Of a stretch of DNA of 64,000 bases, positions 38,801 through 49,011 are shown in pieces; the first letter of the stretch is position 1, and every line of letters starts with the position of its first letter. A program made the position numbers and the translations under genes. The stretch is taken from the NCBI RefSeq assembly GCF_036884655.1, contig NC_088345.1, forward strand, positions 33,419,501-33,483,500, read 5' to 3'. Under the pieces are notes generated by a model that ran no database searches, was not told the DNA's origin, and saw only the letters and a program-made list of their open reading frames with translations. Origin of the DNA: Musa acuminata AAA Group. Taxonomy: Eukaryota; Streptophyta; Magnoliopsida; Zingiberales; Musaceae.

Positions 38801-38936
38801 TAGATACAAACTGAGAATTTTAGTTTGCATCATAATAGTTTTTGAACGAACGCAGCTTTTGGTTTTTAAATTATTGTAAGATTTCCGCTGCACTAATTCA
38901 CCCCCCCCCCCTCTTAGTGCTCTCGATCCTAACAAT

Positions 38937-38948
38937 TGGTATCAGAGC
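38937..38948 (+). mobile_element. Primer binding site, initiator-Met tRNA
   Basis: TGGTATCAGAGC two bases after the LTR, the canonical plant site. Confidence 0.9.
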
Positions 38949-38984
38949 AAGGTTAACTCTCTAAAGGATTAAAACCCAAGAGAG

Positions 38985-40569
38985 ATGGCATACGCCGGAA
39001 ACCAAGAGGGGCATTCGATTACACGTCCACCCATGTTCAGTGGAACGGACTACACTTACTGGAAGACCCGAATGAGGATCTTTCTTATTTCTATGGATTT
39101 TGAACTGTGGAACCTTGTTGAAAATGGATTTTCAAAATCTTCTCTTCCAATGATCGATTGGAACGATTTGGAGAAGAAGGCTTTCGCTCTTAATGCAAAG
39201 GCTATGAATGCCTTATTTTGCGCACTTGATAAAAACGAGTTTAATCATGTTTCAACTTGCGAAACTGCTTTTGATATTTGGCACACACTTGAAGTGACCC
39301 ACGAGGGCACAAGTAGAGTGAAAGAGTCAAAAATCAATCTGTTGCTGCATTCTTTTGAACTTTTCCGAATGAAACCGAGTGAAACCATTGGCGACATGTT
39401 TACCCGTTTCACGGATGTCATCAACGGTCTAAAAGGACTCGGAAAGAGCTTTTCGGATTTTGAGCTTGTTAATAAGATACTAAGATCCCTTCCTAAGAGT
39501 TGGGATCCTAAAGTCACCGCCATTCAAGAGGCAAAAAGATCTGCGAAATTTCCCTCTTGAAGAACTAATCGGGTCATTAATGACCTACGAAATGACCTGC
39601 AAAGCTCATGAAGAGCAAGAAGACATCCTTCCAAAGAACAGGAAGGATATGGCACTTAAAACTTCTGAATGCCACTTGAGAGAAAACTCAAGTGATGAGG
39701 ATTGTGACGATGACTTGGCACTTTTGACAAGAAAGTTTAAGAAATTCTTCAAAAGAAACAAGTTTAAAAACGATGTGAAAAATAAACTTGAACCCAAGAA
39801 GGACCAAGTAATCTGCTACGAATGTAAAAAGCCGGGACACTACAAGAGTGATTGTCCCCAAGTCAAGAAAAGAACAACAAAGAAGAAGGCGCTCCAAGCA
39901 ACATGGGATGATTCGAGCGCATCTGAGGAAGAGGAGTCCAACACCGAGCAAGTTGCTCATTACGCCTTTATGGCCATCGAAGAGGAGGTAACGGATTTAT
40001 TAGATGCTGATTTATCTTTCGATGAATTATTAAATGCCTTCCATGATTTATTTGATGAATGCAAAGTTATAAATAGAAAATACAAGTTGCTAAAAAAGGT
40101 ACATGATAATCTTACTTGTGAGTTTGATAAGTTAAAAGTCGAACATCATGATAGTTTAAATTCATGTATCAAATGTCATGATTTAGAAACTATACAAAAA
40201 GAAAACTTGCTACTTAAGGACACCTTGAAGAAATTCGAGGTTGGTAGCAAGTCATTAAACATGATCCTTACAAACAAGGGTCATGCTCCCAAAAGAAGTG
40301 GGATTGGATTTGTGAGGAGTCCTCACCGAAATCCAACTACCTTTGTAAAAGGCCCCATCTTACATGTTCAAAACCAAACCAAGTGCAACTTTTGTTGCAA
40401 ATCTGGACACAAGACACATTGTTGTCCATTCAAGAAAATAAGTCCAAACAAATTAATTTGGGTTCCTAAAGGAACCATGATAAACTCTATGCAACATGAT
40501 AGAAAATGTAGATCTATTTATGAGGCACCCAAAAGCAAATGGGTACCTAAACATCATCCTTTCTTGTAG
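38985..40569 (+). pseudogene. gag: Sirevirus gag, frameshifted
   Basis: Capsid/nucleocapsid polyprotein. The first part (38985-39560) shows the copia gag N-terminal pattern FSGTDYTYWKTRM and a UBN2-type core (LNAKAMNALFCALDKNEF, SETIGDMFTRFTDV). A one-base length change in an A-run near 39533-39538 shifts the frame and stops it at 39558-39560. The remainder is open in another frame, at least from 39580 to the stop at 40567-40569. That remainder carries a CCHC zinc knuckle (CYECKKPGHYKSDC, about 39814-39855), a coiled-coil-like Leu/Lys/Asp-rich stretch and a second CCHC-like motif (CNFCCKSGHKTHC, about 40384-40422). A TAG ends it, in the same frame as the protease that follows. The gag homologues at 4272 and 11291 are much more decayed. 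Confidence 0.88.
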
Positions 40570-43500
40570 AAAACTAAACAATCGCAAGCTAGGAGCAAGA
40601 AATGGTACCTTGATAGTGGATGCTCAAGGCATATGACCGGAGATCCATCTCAATTCTCTAAGCTCTCTAGCATAGACGAAGGATATGTCACCTTCGGAGA
40701 CAACAACAAGGGTAAAATCATTGGCAAAGGAACCATAGGTAACAAATCCAACCTCTCTATTGAAGATGTTTTACTAGTTGATGGTTTAAAACATAACCTC
40801 TTGAGCATTATTCAATTATGTGATAAAGGATATATTATAAGATTTGAATCTAATGCCTGCATCATTGAAAAACCACACAAAAATATATCTATGATTGCAT
40901 TAAAACAAAACAACGTATACACTATTGACATCAATGACTTATGTGATGAAATGTGCTTTGCCGTTATGAATGAGGATGCTTGGCTATGGCATAGAAGATT
41001 AGGTCATGCTAGCATGAAACTAATCAATCAAGTATCATCTAGAGAACTTGTAAGAGGAATTCCTCATATCAAGTTCATCAAAGATAATGTATGTGATGCT
41101 TGCCAATTAGGTAAGCAAATTAGGGGTAGCTTCAAAGCTAAGAATCAAATAAGCACCTCTAGGCCCTTACAATTGATCCATATGGACTTGTTCGGACCAA
41201 TCTCTACATCGAGTCTAGGAGGTAGCAAATACGCCTTTGTCATTATTGATGACTACAGCAGATATACATGGACCTACTTCTTAAAACAAAAAAATGAATG
41301 CTTTAGACATTTTACCAAGTTTTGTAAACTTGTTCAAAATGAGAAGGAATCTATGATTTCGTCAATTAGAAGTGATCACGGTGGAGAATTTCAAAACCAT
41401 GACTTCCAAGAATTCTGTGAACTCAACGGATACAACCATAACTTCTCTACTCCAAGAAATCCTCAACAAAATGGGGTAGTAGAAAGAAAAAATCGAAATT
41501 TACAAGAAATGGCAAGAACCATGTTGAATGAACATAGCCTACCCAAATATTTTTGGGCCGAAGCTGTAAACACTGCATGCTATATTTTAAATAGAGTCCT
41601 AGTAAGACCCTTACTCACCAAAACTCCTTATGAGTTATGGAATAACAAAAAACCCAATGTCTCATATTTTAAAGTCTTTGGGTGTAAGTGTTTTATCTTG
41701 AATGAAAAGGATAACTTAGGAAAATTCGATGCTAAATCTGATGAAGGAATCTTTCTTGGTTATTCTTCGGTTTCTAAAGCTTTTCGCATCTTCAATAAAA
41801 GAACCTTAATTATTGAAGAATCCATCCATGTTGTTTTCAATGAGATTTCAGAAATTAAGAAAAATGATCTTGATGATGATGTTAATTTTGATTCCTTGAA
41901 TTTAAACGAAACCCCGTCTCCAACCAGCAACTTGGTTGCATCCACTTCCAAAACATCCTTACCCAAGGATTGGAAGTATATAGATACTCATCCTAAGGAG
42001 CTAATCCTAGGAGACACATCAAAGGGGGTTCAAACACGATCTTCTTTTAAAAACTTTTGTGCCAACGCCGCTTTTCTCTCCCAAATTGAACCCAAATGTG
42101 TTGATGAAGCCATGAAAGATGATTCATGGATTATCGCAATGCAAGATGAATTAAATCAATTTGAGAGAAATGAGGTGTGGACGCTTGTTCCTAGGCCAAA
42201 TGACCATTTAGTAATTGGTACTAAATGGGTCTTTAGAAACAAGCAAGATGAAAATGGTATCGTGGTTAGAAACAAGGCTAGATTAGTGGCCAAAGGTTTC
42301 AACCAAGAAGAAGGTATCGATTACGAAGAAACCTTCGCACCTGTGGCTCGATTGGAAGCCATAAGGATGCTCCTTGCCTACGCTAGTTGCAATAATTTTA
42401 AGTTATTTCAAATGGATGTTAAAAGCGCTTTTCTAAATGGTTTCATTTCCGAAGAAATTTATGTTGAACAACCTCCTGGATTTGAAAATAATGGCTACCC
42501 TAATCATGTGTTTAGATTAACTAAAGCTTTCTATGGTTTAAAACAAGCCCCAAGGGCTTGGTATGAGAGACTTAGCTCTTTTCTCATTGAAAATAATTTC
42601 ATAAAAGGCAAGGTTGATATTACATTGTTTATCAAGAATTTTGAAAATGATTTTCTCATTGTTCAGATTTATGTTGATGATATTATCTTTGGTTCTACAA
42701 ATGAATCTCTTTGTGAATCCTTTGCGAAAACTATGAGTCATGAATTCGAAATGAGTCTAATGGGAGAGTTAACATTCTTCTTAGGCCTACAAATCAAACA
42801 ACTAAGCAATGTCATATTTATTAGTCAAACCAAATATGCTGTGAGTTTGCTAAAGAAGTTCAAAATGAATAATTCAAAAGCCATTGACACTCCTATGAGC
42901 ACCTCCACTAAGTTAGAAATTGATGAGAATGGAGAAAGCTTCGATCAAAAAACCTATAGGGGTATGATAGGAAGTTTACTTTACCTTACTGCCACCAGAC
43001 CAGACATCATGTTCAGTGTAGGACTTTGTGCTAGATTTCAATCAGACCCTAAGATATCTCATCTCAAAGCAGTCAAAAGAATACTCAGATATCTTAATGG
43101 AACTACCAATCTAGGATTATGGTACCCAAAATCAGAAAATTTTGAATTAACAGCCTATGCTGATGCGGACTTCGCTGGCTGTAAACTAGACAGAAAAAGC
43201 ACATCAGGATCATGTCAATTTTTAGGACATGCCCTTGTATCCTGGTCATCTAAGAAACAAAACTCGGTTGCCCTATCAACAACCGAAGCTGAATACATTG
43301 CAGCAAGTGCATGCTGTGCACAAGTTGTATGGATGAAAAACACTTTAGAAGATTACAAAGTGAATCTTAAAGATATTCCCATTAAATGTGATAACACGAG
43401 TGCAATATGCTTAACTAAAAATCCTATACAACACTCAAGAACAAAACACATTGATATTAGACATCACTTTATACGAGATCATGTCACTAATCATGATGTA

Positions 43501-43620
43501 ACCATAGAGTTTATTGATACCAAACATCAACTAGCTGATATCTTCACAAAACCCCTATGTGAAGAACAATTTGATTACATAAGAAGAGAATTAGGAATGT
43601 TGATGTGTCCGAATACTTAA
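40570..43620 (+). CDS. pol: Sirevirus pol: protease, integrase, reverse transcriptase, RNase H
   Basis: The open frame runs without interruption from just after the gag stop to TAA at 43618-43620. The first ATG is at 40633 (995 codons). The protease active site DSG (Asp codon at 40612) lies upstream of that ATG, so the natural product must begin as a gag fusion. Numbering from the ATG, the integrase zinc-binding residues are H120, H125, C154 and C157. The catalytic triad is D185, D248, E284 (35 residues between the last two). The RT has D595 in QMDVKSAFLNG and YVDD at 680-683. RNase H has ADADFAGC (841-850), TEAEY (884-888) and CDNTSA (919-924). The ending REL-GMLMC is usual for the group. 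All visible catalytic residues are present; expression is doubtful because of the gag defects. Confidence 0.93.
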   Translation, partial: KTKQSQARSKKWYLDSGCSRHMTGDPSQFSKLSSIDEGYVTFGDNNKGKIIGKGTIGNKSNLSIEDVLLVDGLKHNLLSIIQLCDKGYIIRFESNACIIEKPHKNISMIALKQNNVYTIDINDLCDEMCFAVMNEDAWLWHRRLGHASMKLINQVSSRELVRGIPHIKFIKDNVCDACQLGKQIRGSFKAKNQISTSRPLQLIHMDLFGPISTSSLGGSKYAFVIIDDYSRYTWTYFLKQKNECFRHFTKFCKLVQNEKESMISSIRSDHGGEFQNHDFQEFCELNGYNHNFSTPRNPQQNGVVERKNRNLQEMARTMLNEHSLPKYFWAEAVNTACYILNRVLVRPLLTKTPYELWNNKKPNVSYFKVFGCKCFILNEKDNLGKFDAKSDEGIFLGYSSVSKAFRIFNKRTLIIEESIHVVFNEISEIKKNDLDDDVNFDSLNLNETPSPTSNLVASTSKTSLPKDWKYIDTHPKELILGDTSKGVQTRSSFKNFCANAAFLSQIEPKCVDEAMKDDSWIIAMQDELNQFERNEVWTLVPRPNDHLVIGTKWVFRNKQDENGIVVRNKARLVAKGFNQEEGIDYEETFAPVARLEAIRMLLAYASCNNFKLFQMDVKSAFLNGFISEEIYVEQPPGFENNGYPNHVFRLTKAFYGLKQAPRAWYERLSSFLIENNFIKGKVDITLFIKNFENDFLIVQIYVDDIIFGSTNESLCESFAKTMSHEFEMSLMGELTFFLGLQIKQLSNVIFISQTKYAVSLLKKFKMNNSKAIDTPMSTSTKLEIDENGESFDQKTYRGMIGSLLYLTATRPDIMFSVGLCARFQSDPKISHLKAVKRILRYLNGTTNLGLWYPKSENFELTAYADADFAGCKLDRKSTSGSCQFLGHALVSWSSKKQNSVALSTTEAEYIAASACCAQVVWMKNTLEDYKVNLKDIPIKCDNTSAICLTKNPIQHSRTKHIDIRHHFIRDHVTNHDVTIEFIDTKHQLADIFTKPLCEEQFDYIRRELGMLMCPNT

Positions 43621-44534
43621 ACTAGTTAAAATTATTTTTCGAATGTTATTACTATTACATGACTTGACAACGCTTGATCAAATAACATGTTGCAAATTAT
43701 GTGACAAATATTTTTAACCAAATGCATGTAAGAAGTTCATTTTTCGGGTTGTATGCTAAAAATGGGATGTTCCCGTACACTCTTATGAAAACTCTTTGGA
43801 AAATGACTTTCCTCCGTCAAGCAAAAACAATAAAGAGATATATGTGTCATGACTTCCTTTATATGCTTGATAATGCTATCATGCTTTTTGTTGATGACAA
43901 AGGGGGAGAAACATATGAATTGATAAACACTATGTCATAGCTGAACTGCCATAATCATATCTATGTCATAGTTGCAAATACTTGAGTGATGCTATAAACA
44001 ATGTTATGCCATCCTTGCATCACCAAGAGATATGTGAACATATGAATTGATAAACACTATGTCATAGCTGAACTGCCATAATCATATCTATGTCATAGTT
44101 GCAAATACTTGAGTGATGCTATAAACAATGTTATGCCATCCTTGCATCACCAAGAGATATGTGAACATGTGCTATAGTTTGCATCAAATCTTGATTTGAT
44201 ATTCTATATTGTGAAGAAAATGCAAACTTGCTAGAAAATCTCAAATGTGTGCATCATGTAAAAAGTCCTTCGTAGCTTTATATGATTACATGATGAATGG
44301 TTACAAACACTATCATACAAACTTGATGATGTATGTCATGCCTTGACATAATTCTTGAAGAGATACATCATGATGGGCATCATGATGGGAGCATTGATAA
44401 GTTTAACTGATCTAACTTATCAATACGTCACTTGAATTCTTAGGTCTTGAATTCAAGGTTGACTTATCTCAACTATGGCATATAGATAGGGGGAGTTAAG
44501 GACAACTCCTTTATCAATTGATTGTCATCATCAA
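43621..44534 (+). mobile_element. Sirevirus 3' non-coding tail with 127-bp tandem duplication
   Basis: No frame of interest and no envelope-like gene. 43911-44037 is repeated exactly or nearly so at 44038-44164. A PPT-like motif GACAAAGGGGGAGAA lies at 43896-43910, about 640 bp before the LTR. Confidence 0.85.
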
Positions 44535-44546
44535 AAAGGGGGAGAT
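44535..44546 (+). mobile_element. Polypurine tract
   Basis: AAAAGGGGGAGAT-type tract directly before the 3' LTR. Confidence 0.85.
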
Positions 44547-46869
44547 TGTTGAATCTCGGATTTTGATGATGAAGTCAATTGTCATTTGTTATCTAATCTA
44601 TGTGTTGAGATAAGTGTGCAGGATTAACTACGATAAGAGTAAGACAAGCAGCAGGTGTTGCGCCGGAGTCAAGATCATGATCACGTTGGGAGTTCGAGAG
44701 TTCGACGGAAGTTCGGACGGTCGTCGGAGGTTCAGCGAGAACAGATCCGAGAAGTCCAGAAGCTTGCCAAGCGAAGCTCGTCGGAACTCGCCAAGTGGAT
44801 CGTCGCAAAGTCCAGGAGTATGCCGGATGTCCGCAGAAGGATCACCGAGGGTTATCGGTTGATCGACGGAAGTTGGCAGGAAACTCGCCGGAAGAAGCGA
44901 TTGACGCATCGGAGCAAAGCTGCAGAAGTTGTCTTAGAGTTAATCGTAGTTAGCATGATGATTAAGCATGAAAATGGGAGGTGATCCCATTAGCTTAATC
45001 TTGGGGCAATTGGGCCCCTGAAAAGATTCAAAGTGGGCCGAATGGAGTGAACCATTCGGACCCTGATTGCACCAGGAGGTGCAACCGCCCCAGCCAGGAG
45101 GTGCAACCGCCTGGGCTGTGGGGTTGGGAGGTGCAACCGCCCCAGCCAGGAGGTGCAACCGCCAGGGCTGCGAGGCTGGGAGGTGCAACCGCCCCAGCCG
45201 AGAGGTGCAACCGCCCAGAGCTCAGTCTTCGAGCTAGACTGGGCGGTGCAACCTCCTCTGCCAAGAGGTAGCACCGCCAGAGCTCAAGTTTCGAGCTCTG
45301 CCAGGCGATGCAACCACTGAGCTCAGTCTTCGAGCTCTGGCAGAGAGGTGCATCAGCCTGAGCTCAGTCTCGAGCTCTGCCAGGTGATGCAATCACCGAG
45401 CTCAGTCTTCGAGCTCTGGCAGAGAGGTGGATCAGCCTGAGCTCAGCTTGGAGCTCTGCCAGGTGATGCAACCACCGAGCTCAGTTTCGAGCTCTGCCAG
45501 GTGATGCAATCACCAAGCTCAGTCTTCGAGCTCTGCCAGGTGATGCAACCATCGAGCTCAGTCTTCGAGCTCTGGCAGAGAGAAGCAATCGCCTGAGCTC
45601 AGTCTTCGAGCTCTGCCAGGCGGTGCCACCTCTCCAGTCAAGAGGTGCAACCGCCTGATCCCAGAATTCTGGGATTTGATCGATTTGATCGTTTTGAGCT
45701 CGAATTTTGAATTGGGTTGGGGCCTATAAATACCCCACCCATTCAGCACTGAAAAGATACAGACCTACACCGAAATCTTGATCTTTTCTGTGATTCTAAG
45801 AGCTCAAAAGTGTTGTAAAGCCTTTAAGTCTCCTCCTTCTGTTCTTCAAGTTTTCAATTGTAAAGTGAGGAGAGAAAGGTCTGTAAAGGTTGTCTCCTAA
45901 GCCTGTCAAAAGGAGAGAAATTGTAAAAGGGCAGTTTGGCCTTCGCCCATTGAAGGAAGGCACCTAGTTGACGTCGGCAACCTCATCGGTGGAGGAAGCA
46001 AAAAGTGGAGTAGGTCAAGGCTGACCGAACCACTCTAAATCTCTGGTTTGCGTTTATTTTCGAGCACTTTATCATTACTGCAAACCTCCCTCATCACTAC
46101 TGCTCTCTGCGCTTTCACGAACAAGTTCTAAGTGCTGTTCTTCCAAATCTGCATTCAGACGTAAATTCATATTTTCATACATTACAGTTTACGTTTACGT
46201 TTGATTCTGCAGAACTGTTTTCCGTGCTTTTACGAACGAGCTTCTTTGCAGTTTACGCTTACATTTTAATCCTATTAATAACTGCAATCTGTCCTCTACG
46301 ATTTTACGAACGAGTTTCAACATTTAGACGTAAAACTGCATTCAGACGTAAATCGGCTTTCCTCGCTCAATCATCAGATTTCAGTTCACGTTTACGTCTT
46401 GATTTCAACTGCATACTACCTTCTGCGAGTATACAAACGAGTTTCAAAGTTTAGACGTAAATCTGCGTCTAGACGTAAAACTGCGTTTAGACGTAAATCT
46501 GCGTTTAGACGTAAAACTGCATTTAGACGTAAAACTGCGTTTAGACGTAAATCTGCGTTTAGACGTAAAACTGCGTTTAGACGTAAATCTGCGTTTAGAC
46601 GTAAATCTGCGTTTAGACGTAAATCTGCATTTAGACGTAAATCTGAATTTAGACGCAAAACTGCGCTTAGACGCAAAACTGCGCTTAGACGCAAAACTGC
46701 GCTTAAACGCAATCTGCGCTTAGACGCAAACTGCACTTAGATAAAACTGAGAATTTTAGTTTGCATCATAATAGTTTTTGAACGAACGCAGCTTTTGGTT
46801 TTTAAATTATTGTAAGATTTCCGCTGCACTAATTCACCCCCCCCCCTCTTAGTGCTCTCGATCCTAACA
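44547..46869 (+). mobile_element. 3' LTR of the Sirevirus
   Basis: 2323 bp; TATA box at 45725-45732, minisatellite at 46452-46737. The first ~1.44 kb reads identical to the 5' LTR; the differences cluster in the rest. Confidence 0.95.
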
Positions 46870-47200
46870 AGTAGTACTAGGATGGGTGACCCCCTGGGAA
46901 GTCCTCGTGTTGCACTCCTTTTTGCGCCCCGAGCTACCAAAATCTCTCCCATCGACCTCCGAGGCGATGGTTTTGGGCCTCGAAATTTGCCGTGACCCCT
47001 ACGCAGTCAGTCTCGTGGGGCTCGCCATAGCGATTCCGAGTTCGTTTGAGAAAGTCCCGATGGTTTCGGCTTGCCGTGCCCGGTACGCGGTGGGCATCGG
47101 AGAGATCCGACAATGGCGATTCCGAGATCGTTCGAGAGGTTTAGGGGCTCCAAACGCCATCCGCGACGTGCACAAAGGCGTAGGACGACGCACATGAAAC

Positions 47201-47319
47201 AAGTGCGATCATACCAGAACTAAAGCACCGGATCCCATCAGAACTCCGAAGTTAAGCATGCTTGGGCGAGAGTAGTACTAGGATGGGTGACCCCTTGGGA
47301 AGTCCTCGTGTTGCACTCC
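47201..47319 (+). rRNA. 5S rRNA copy 5
   Basis: 119 bp; differs from the array consensus by CCAGAAC near 18 and GCATGC in the A box. Followed by TTTTT. The next unit starts after only 306 bp. Confidence 0.9.
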
Positions 47320-47506
47320 TTTTTGCACCCCAAGCGACCAAAACCTCTCCCGTCGACCTCCGAGGCGATGGTTTTGGGCCTTGGAATTTGCCATGACCGC
47401 TACGCAGTTAGTCTCGTGAGGCTCGGAGAGAGGTTTCCGGAATGGGGAAGAGGCTCCATACGTCGTCCTCGACGTGCACAAATGCGAGGGACGACGCAAA
47501 CAAAAC

Positions 47507-47625
47507 GAGTGCGATCATACCAGCACTAAAGCACCGGATCCCATTAGAACTCCGAAGGTAAGCGTGATTAGGCGAGAGTAGTACTAGGATGGGTGACCGC
47601 CTGGGAAGTCCTCATGTTGCACTCC
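47507..47625 (+). rRNA. 5S rRNA copy 6
   Basis: 119 bp, but the A box is AAGGTAAGCGTGATTAGG, with several changes likely to weaken it. Confidence 0.85.
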
Positions 47626-47932
47626 TTTTTGTGCCCCGAGCGACCAAAACCTCTCCCGTCGACCTCCGAGGCGATGGTTTTGGTCCTCGGAATTTGCCGT
47701 GATCGCTACGCTATCAGTCTCGTGGGGCTCGGAGAGAGGTTTCCGGAATGGGGTCGCAATAGCGATTCCGAGTTCATTCGAGAAAGTCCCGATGGTTTCT
47801 GCTTGCCGTGTTCGGTACGCGGTGGGCATCGGAGAGATCCGACAATGGCGATTCCGAGATCGTTCGAAAGGTATAGGGACTCCATACGCCATCCGCGACG
47901 TGCACAAAGGCGAAGGACGACGCACATGAAAT

Positions 47933-48051
47933 GAGTGCGATCATACCAGAACTAAAGCACCGGATCCCATCAGAAATCCGAGGTTAAGCATGCTTGGGCG
48001 AGAGTAGTACTAGGATGGGTGACTCCTTGGGAAGTCCTTGTTTTGCACTCT
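47933..48051 (+). rRNA. 5S rRNA copy 7
   Basis: 119 bp; GAGGTTAAGCATGC in the A box, GACTCCTTGGG in the C box and CTTGTTTTGCACTC at the 3' end. Confidence 0.85.
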
Positions 48052-48358
48052 TTTTTGCATCCCGAGCGACCAAAACCTCTCCCGTCGACCTCCGAGGCGA
48101 TGGTTTTGGGCCTCGGAATTTGCCGTGACCGCTACGCAGTCAGTCTCGTGGGGCTCGGAGAGAGGTTTCCGGAATGGGGTCGCAATAGCGATTCCGAGTT
48201 CTTTCGAGAAAGTCTCGATGGTTTCGGCTTGCCGTGTCCGGTATGCAGTGGGCATCGGAGAGATCCGACAATGGCGATTCCGAGATCGTTCGAGAGGTTT
48301 GGGGGCTCCATACGCCGTCTGCGACGTGCACAAAGGCGAGGGACGACGCAAACAAAAC

Positions 48359-48477
48359 GAGTGCGATCATACCAGCACTAAAGCATCGGATCCCATCAAA
48401 ACTCTGAAGGTAAGCGTGCTTAGGCGAGAGTAGTACTATGATGGGTGACCCCCTGGGAAGTCCTCATGTTGCACTCC
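48359..48477 (+). rRNA. 5S rRNA copy 8
   Basis: 119 bp; AAGGTAAGCGTGCTTAGG in the A box (as in copy 6) and ACTATGATGGG entering the C box. Confidence 0.85.
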
Positions 48478-48782
48478 TTTTTGTGCCCCGAGCGACCAAG
48501 ACCTCTCCCGTCGACCTCCGAGGCGATGGTTTTGGGCCTCGGAATTTGCCGTGACCGCTACGCTGTCAGTCTCGTGGGGCTCGGAGAGAGGTTTCCGGAA
48601 TGGGGTCGCATTAGCGATTCCAAGTTCGGTCGAGAAAGTCCCGATGGTTTCTGCTTGCCGTGTCCAGTACGCGGTGGGCATCGGAGAGATCCGACAATGG
48701 CGATTCCGAGATCGTTCGAGAGGTTTGGGGGTCCATAAGCCGTCCGCGACGTGCACAAAGGCGAGGGACGACGCAAAAAAAC

Positions 48783-48901
48783 GAGTGCGATCATACCAAC
48801 ACTAAAGCACCGGATCCCATCAGAACTTCGAAGTTAAGCGTGCTTGGGAAAGAGTAGAACTAGGATGGGTGAGCCCCTGGGAAGTCCTCGTGTTGCACTC
48901 C
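48783..48901 (+). rRNA. 5S rRNA copy 9
   Basis: 119 bp; TTGGGAAAGAGTAGAACTAGG across the intermediate element and GTGAGCCCCTGG in the C box. Confidence 0.85.
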
Positions 48902-49011
48902 TTTTTGCGCCTCGAGCGACCAAAACCTCTCCCGTCGACCTCCGAGGCGATGGTTTTGGGCCTCGGAATTTGCCGTGACCGCTACGCAGTCAGTCTCGTG
49001 GGGATCAGAGA

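Larger units (their letters stand above)
36610..38934 (+). mobile_element. 5' LTR of the Sirevirus
   Basis: 2325 bp, TGTTGAATC...GATCCTAACA. Hairpin cluster at 37131-37720, TATA box at 37788-37795, minisatellite at about 38515-38800. Confidence 0.95.
36610..46869 (+). mobile_element. Nearly complete Sirevirus (Ty1/copia, SIRE/Maximus lineage)
   Basis: 10,260 bp: LTR, initiator-Met primer site, gag, pol in the copia order (protease-integrase-RT-RNase H), a 0.9-kb non-coding tail, polypurine tract, LTR. The target duplication AGTAG/AGTAG is perfect. By eye the LTRs differ at about ten substitutions and a few indels, so the insertion is young. No envelope-like frame follows pol. The Sirevirus assignment rests on long hairpin-rich LTRs, multiple PPT-like motifs and the integrase/RT sequence style. 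Confidence 0.93.
36535..46918 (+). pseudogene. 5S copy 4, split by a Sirevirus
   Basis: Positions 1-75 are at 36535-36609 and positions 71-119 at 46870-46918. The element lies between them and duplicates AGTAG (gene positions 71-75). Otherwise the gene is close to consensus, so the insertion itself inactivated it. Confidence 0.95.

Noticed and set aside
38462..38803. Arg/Lys-rich repeat protein (also 2227-2529 and 46399-46740)
   Set aside because: By-product of the 18-bp LTR minisatellite, open on both strands.
43701..43940. Possible envelope-like frame after pol
   Set aside because: 79 codons only, no membrane or signal features, lies in the AT-rich tail containing the PPT-like motif.
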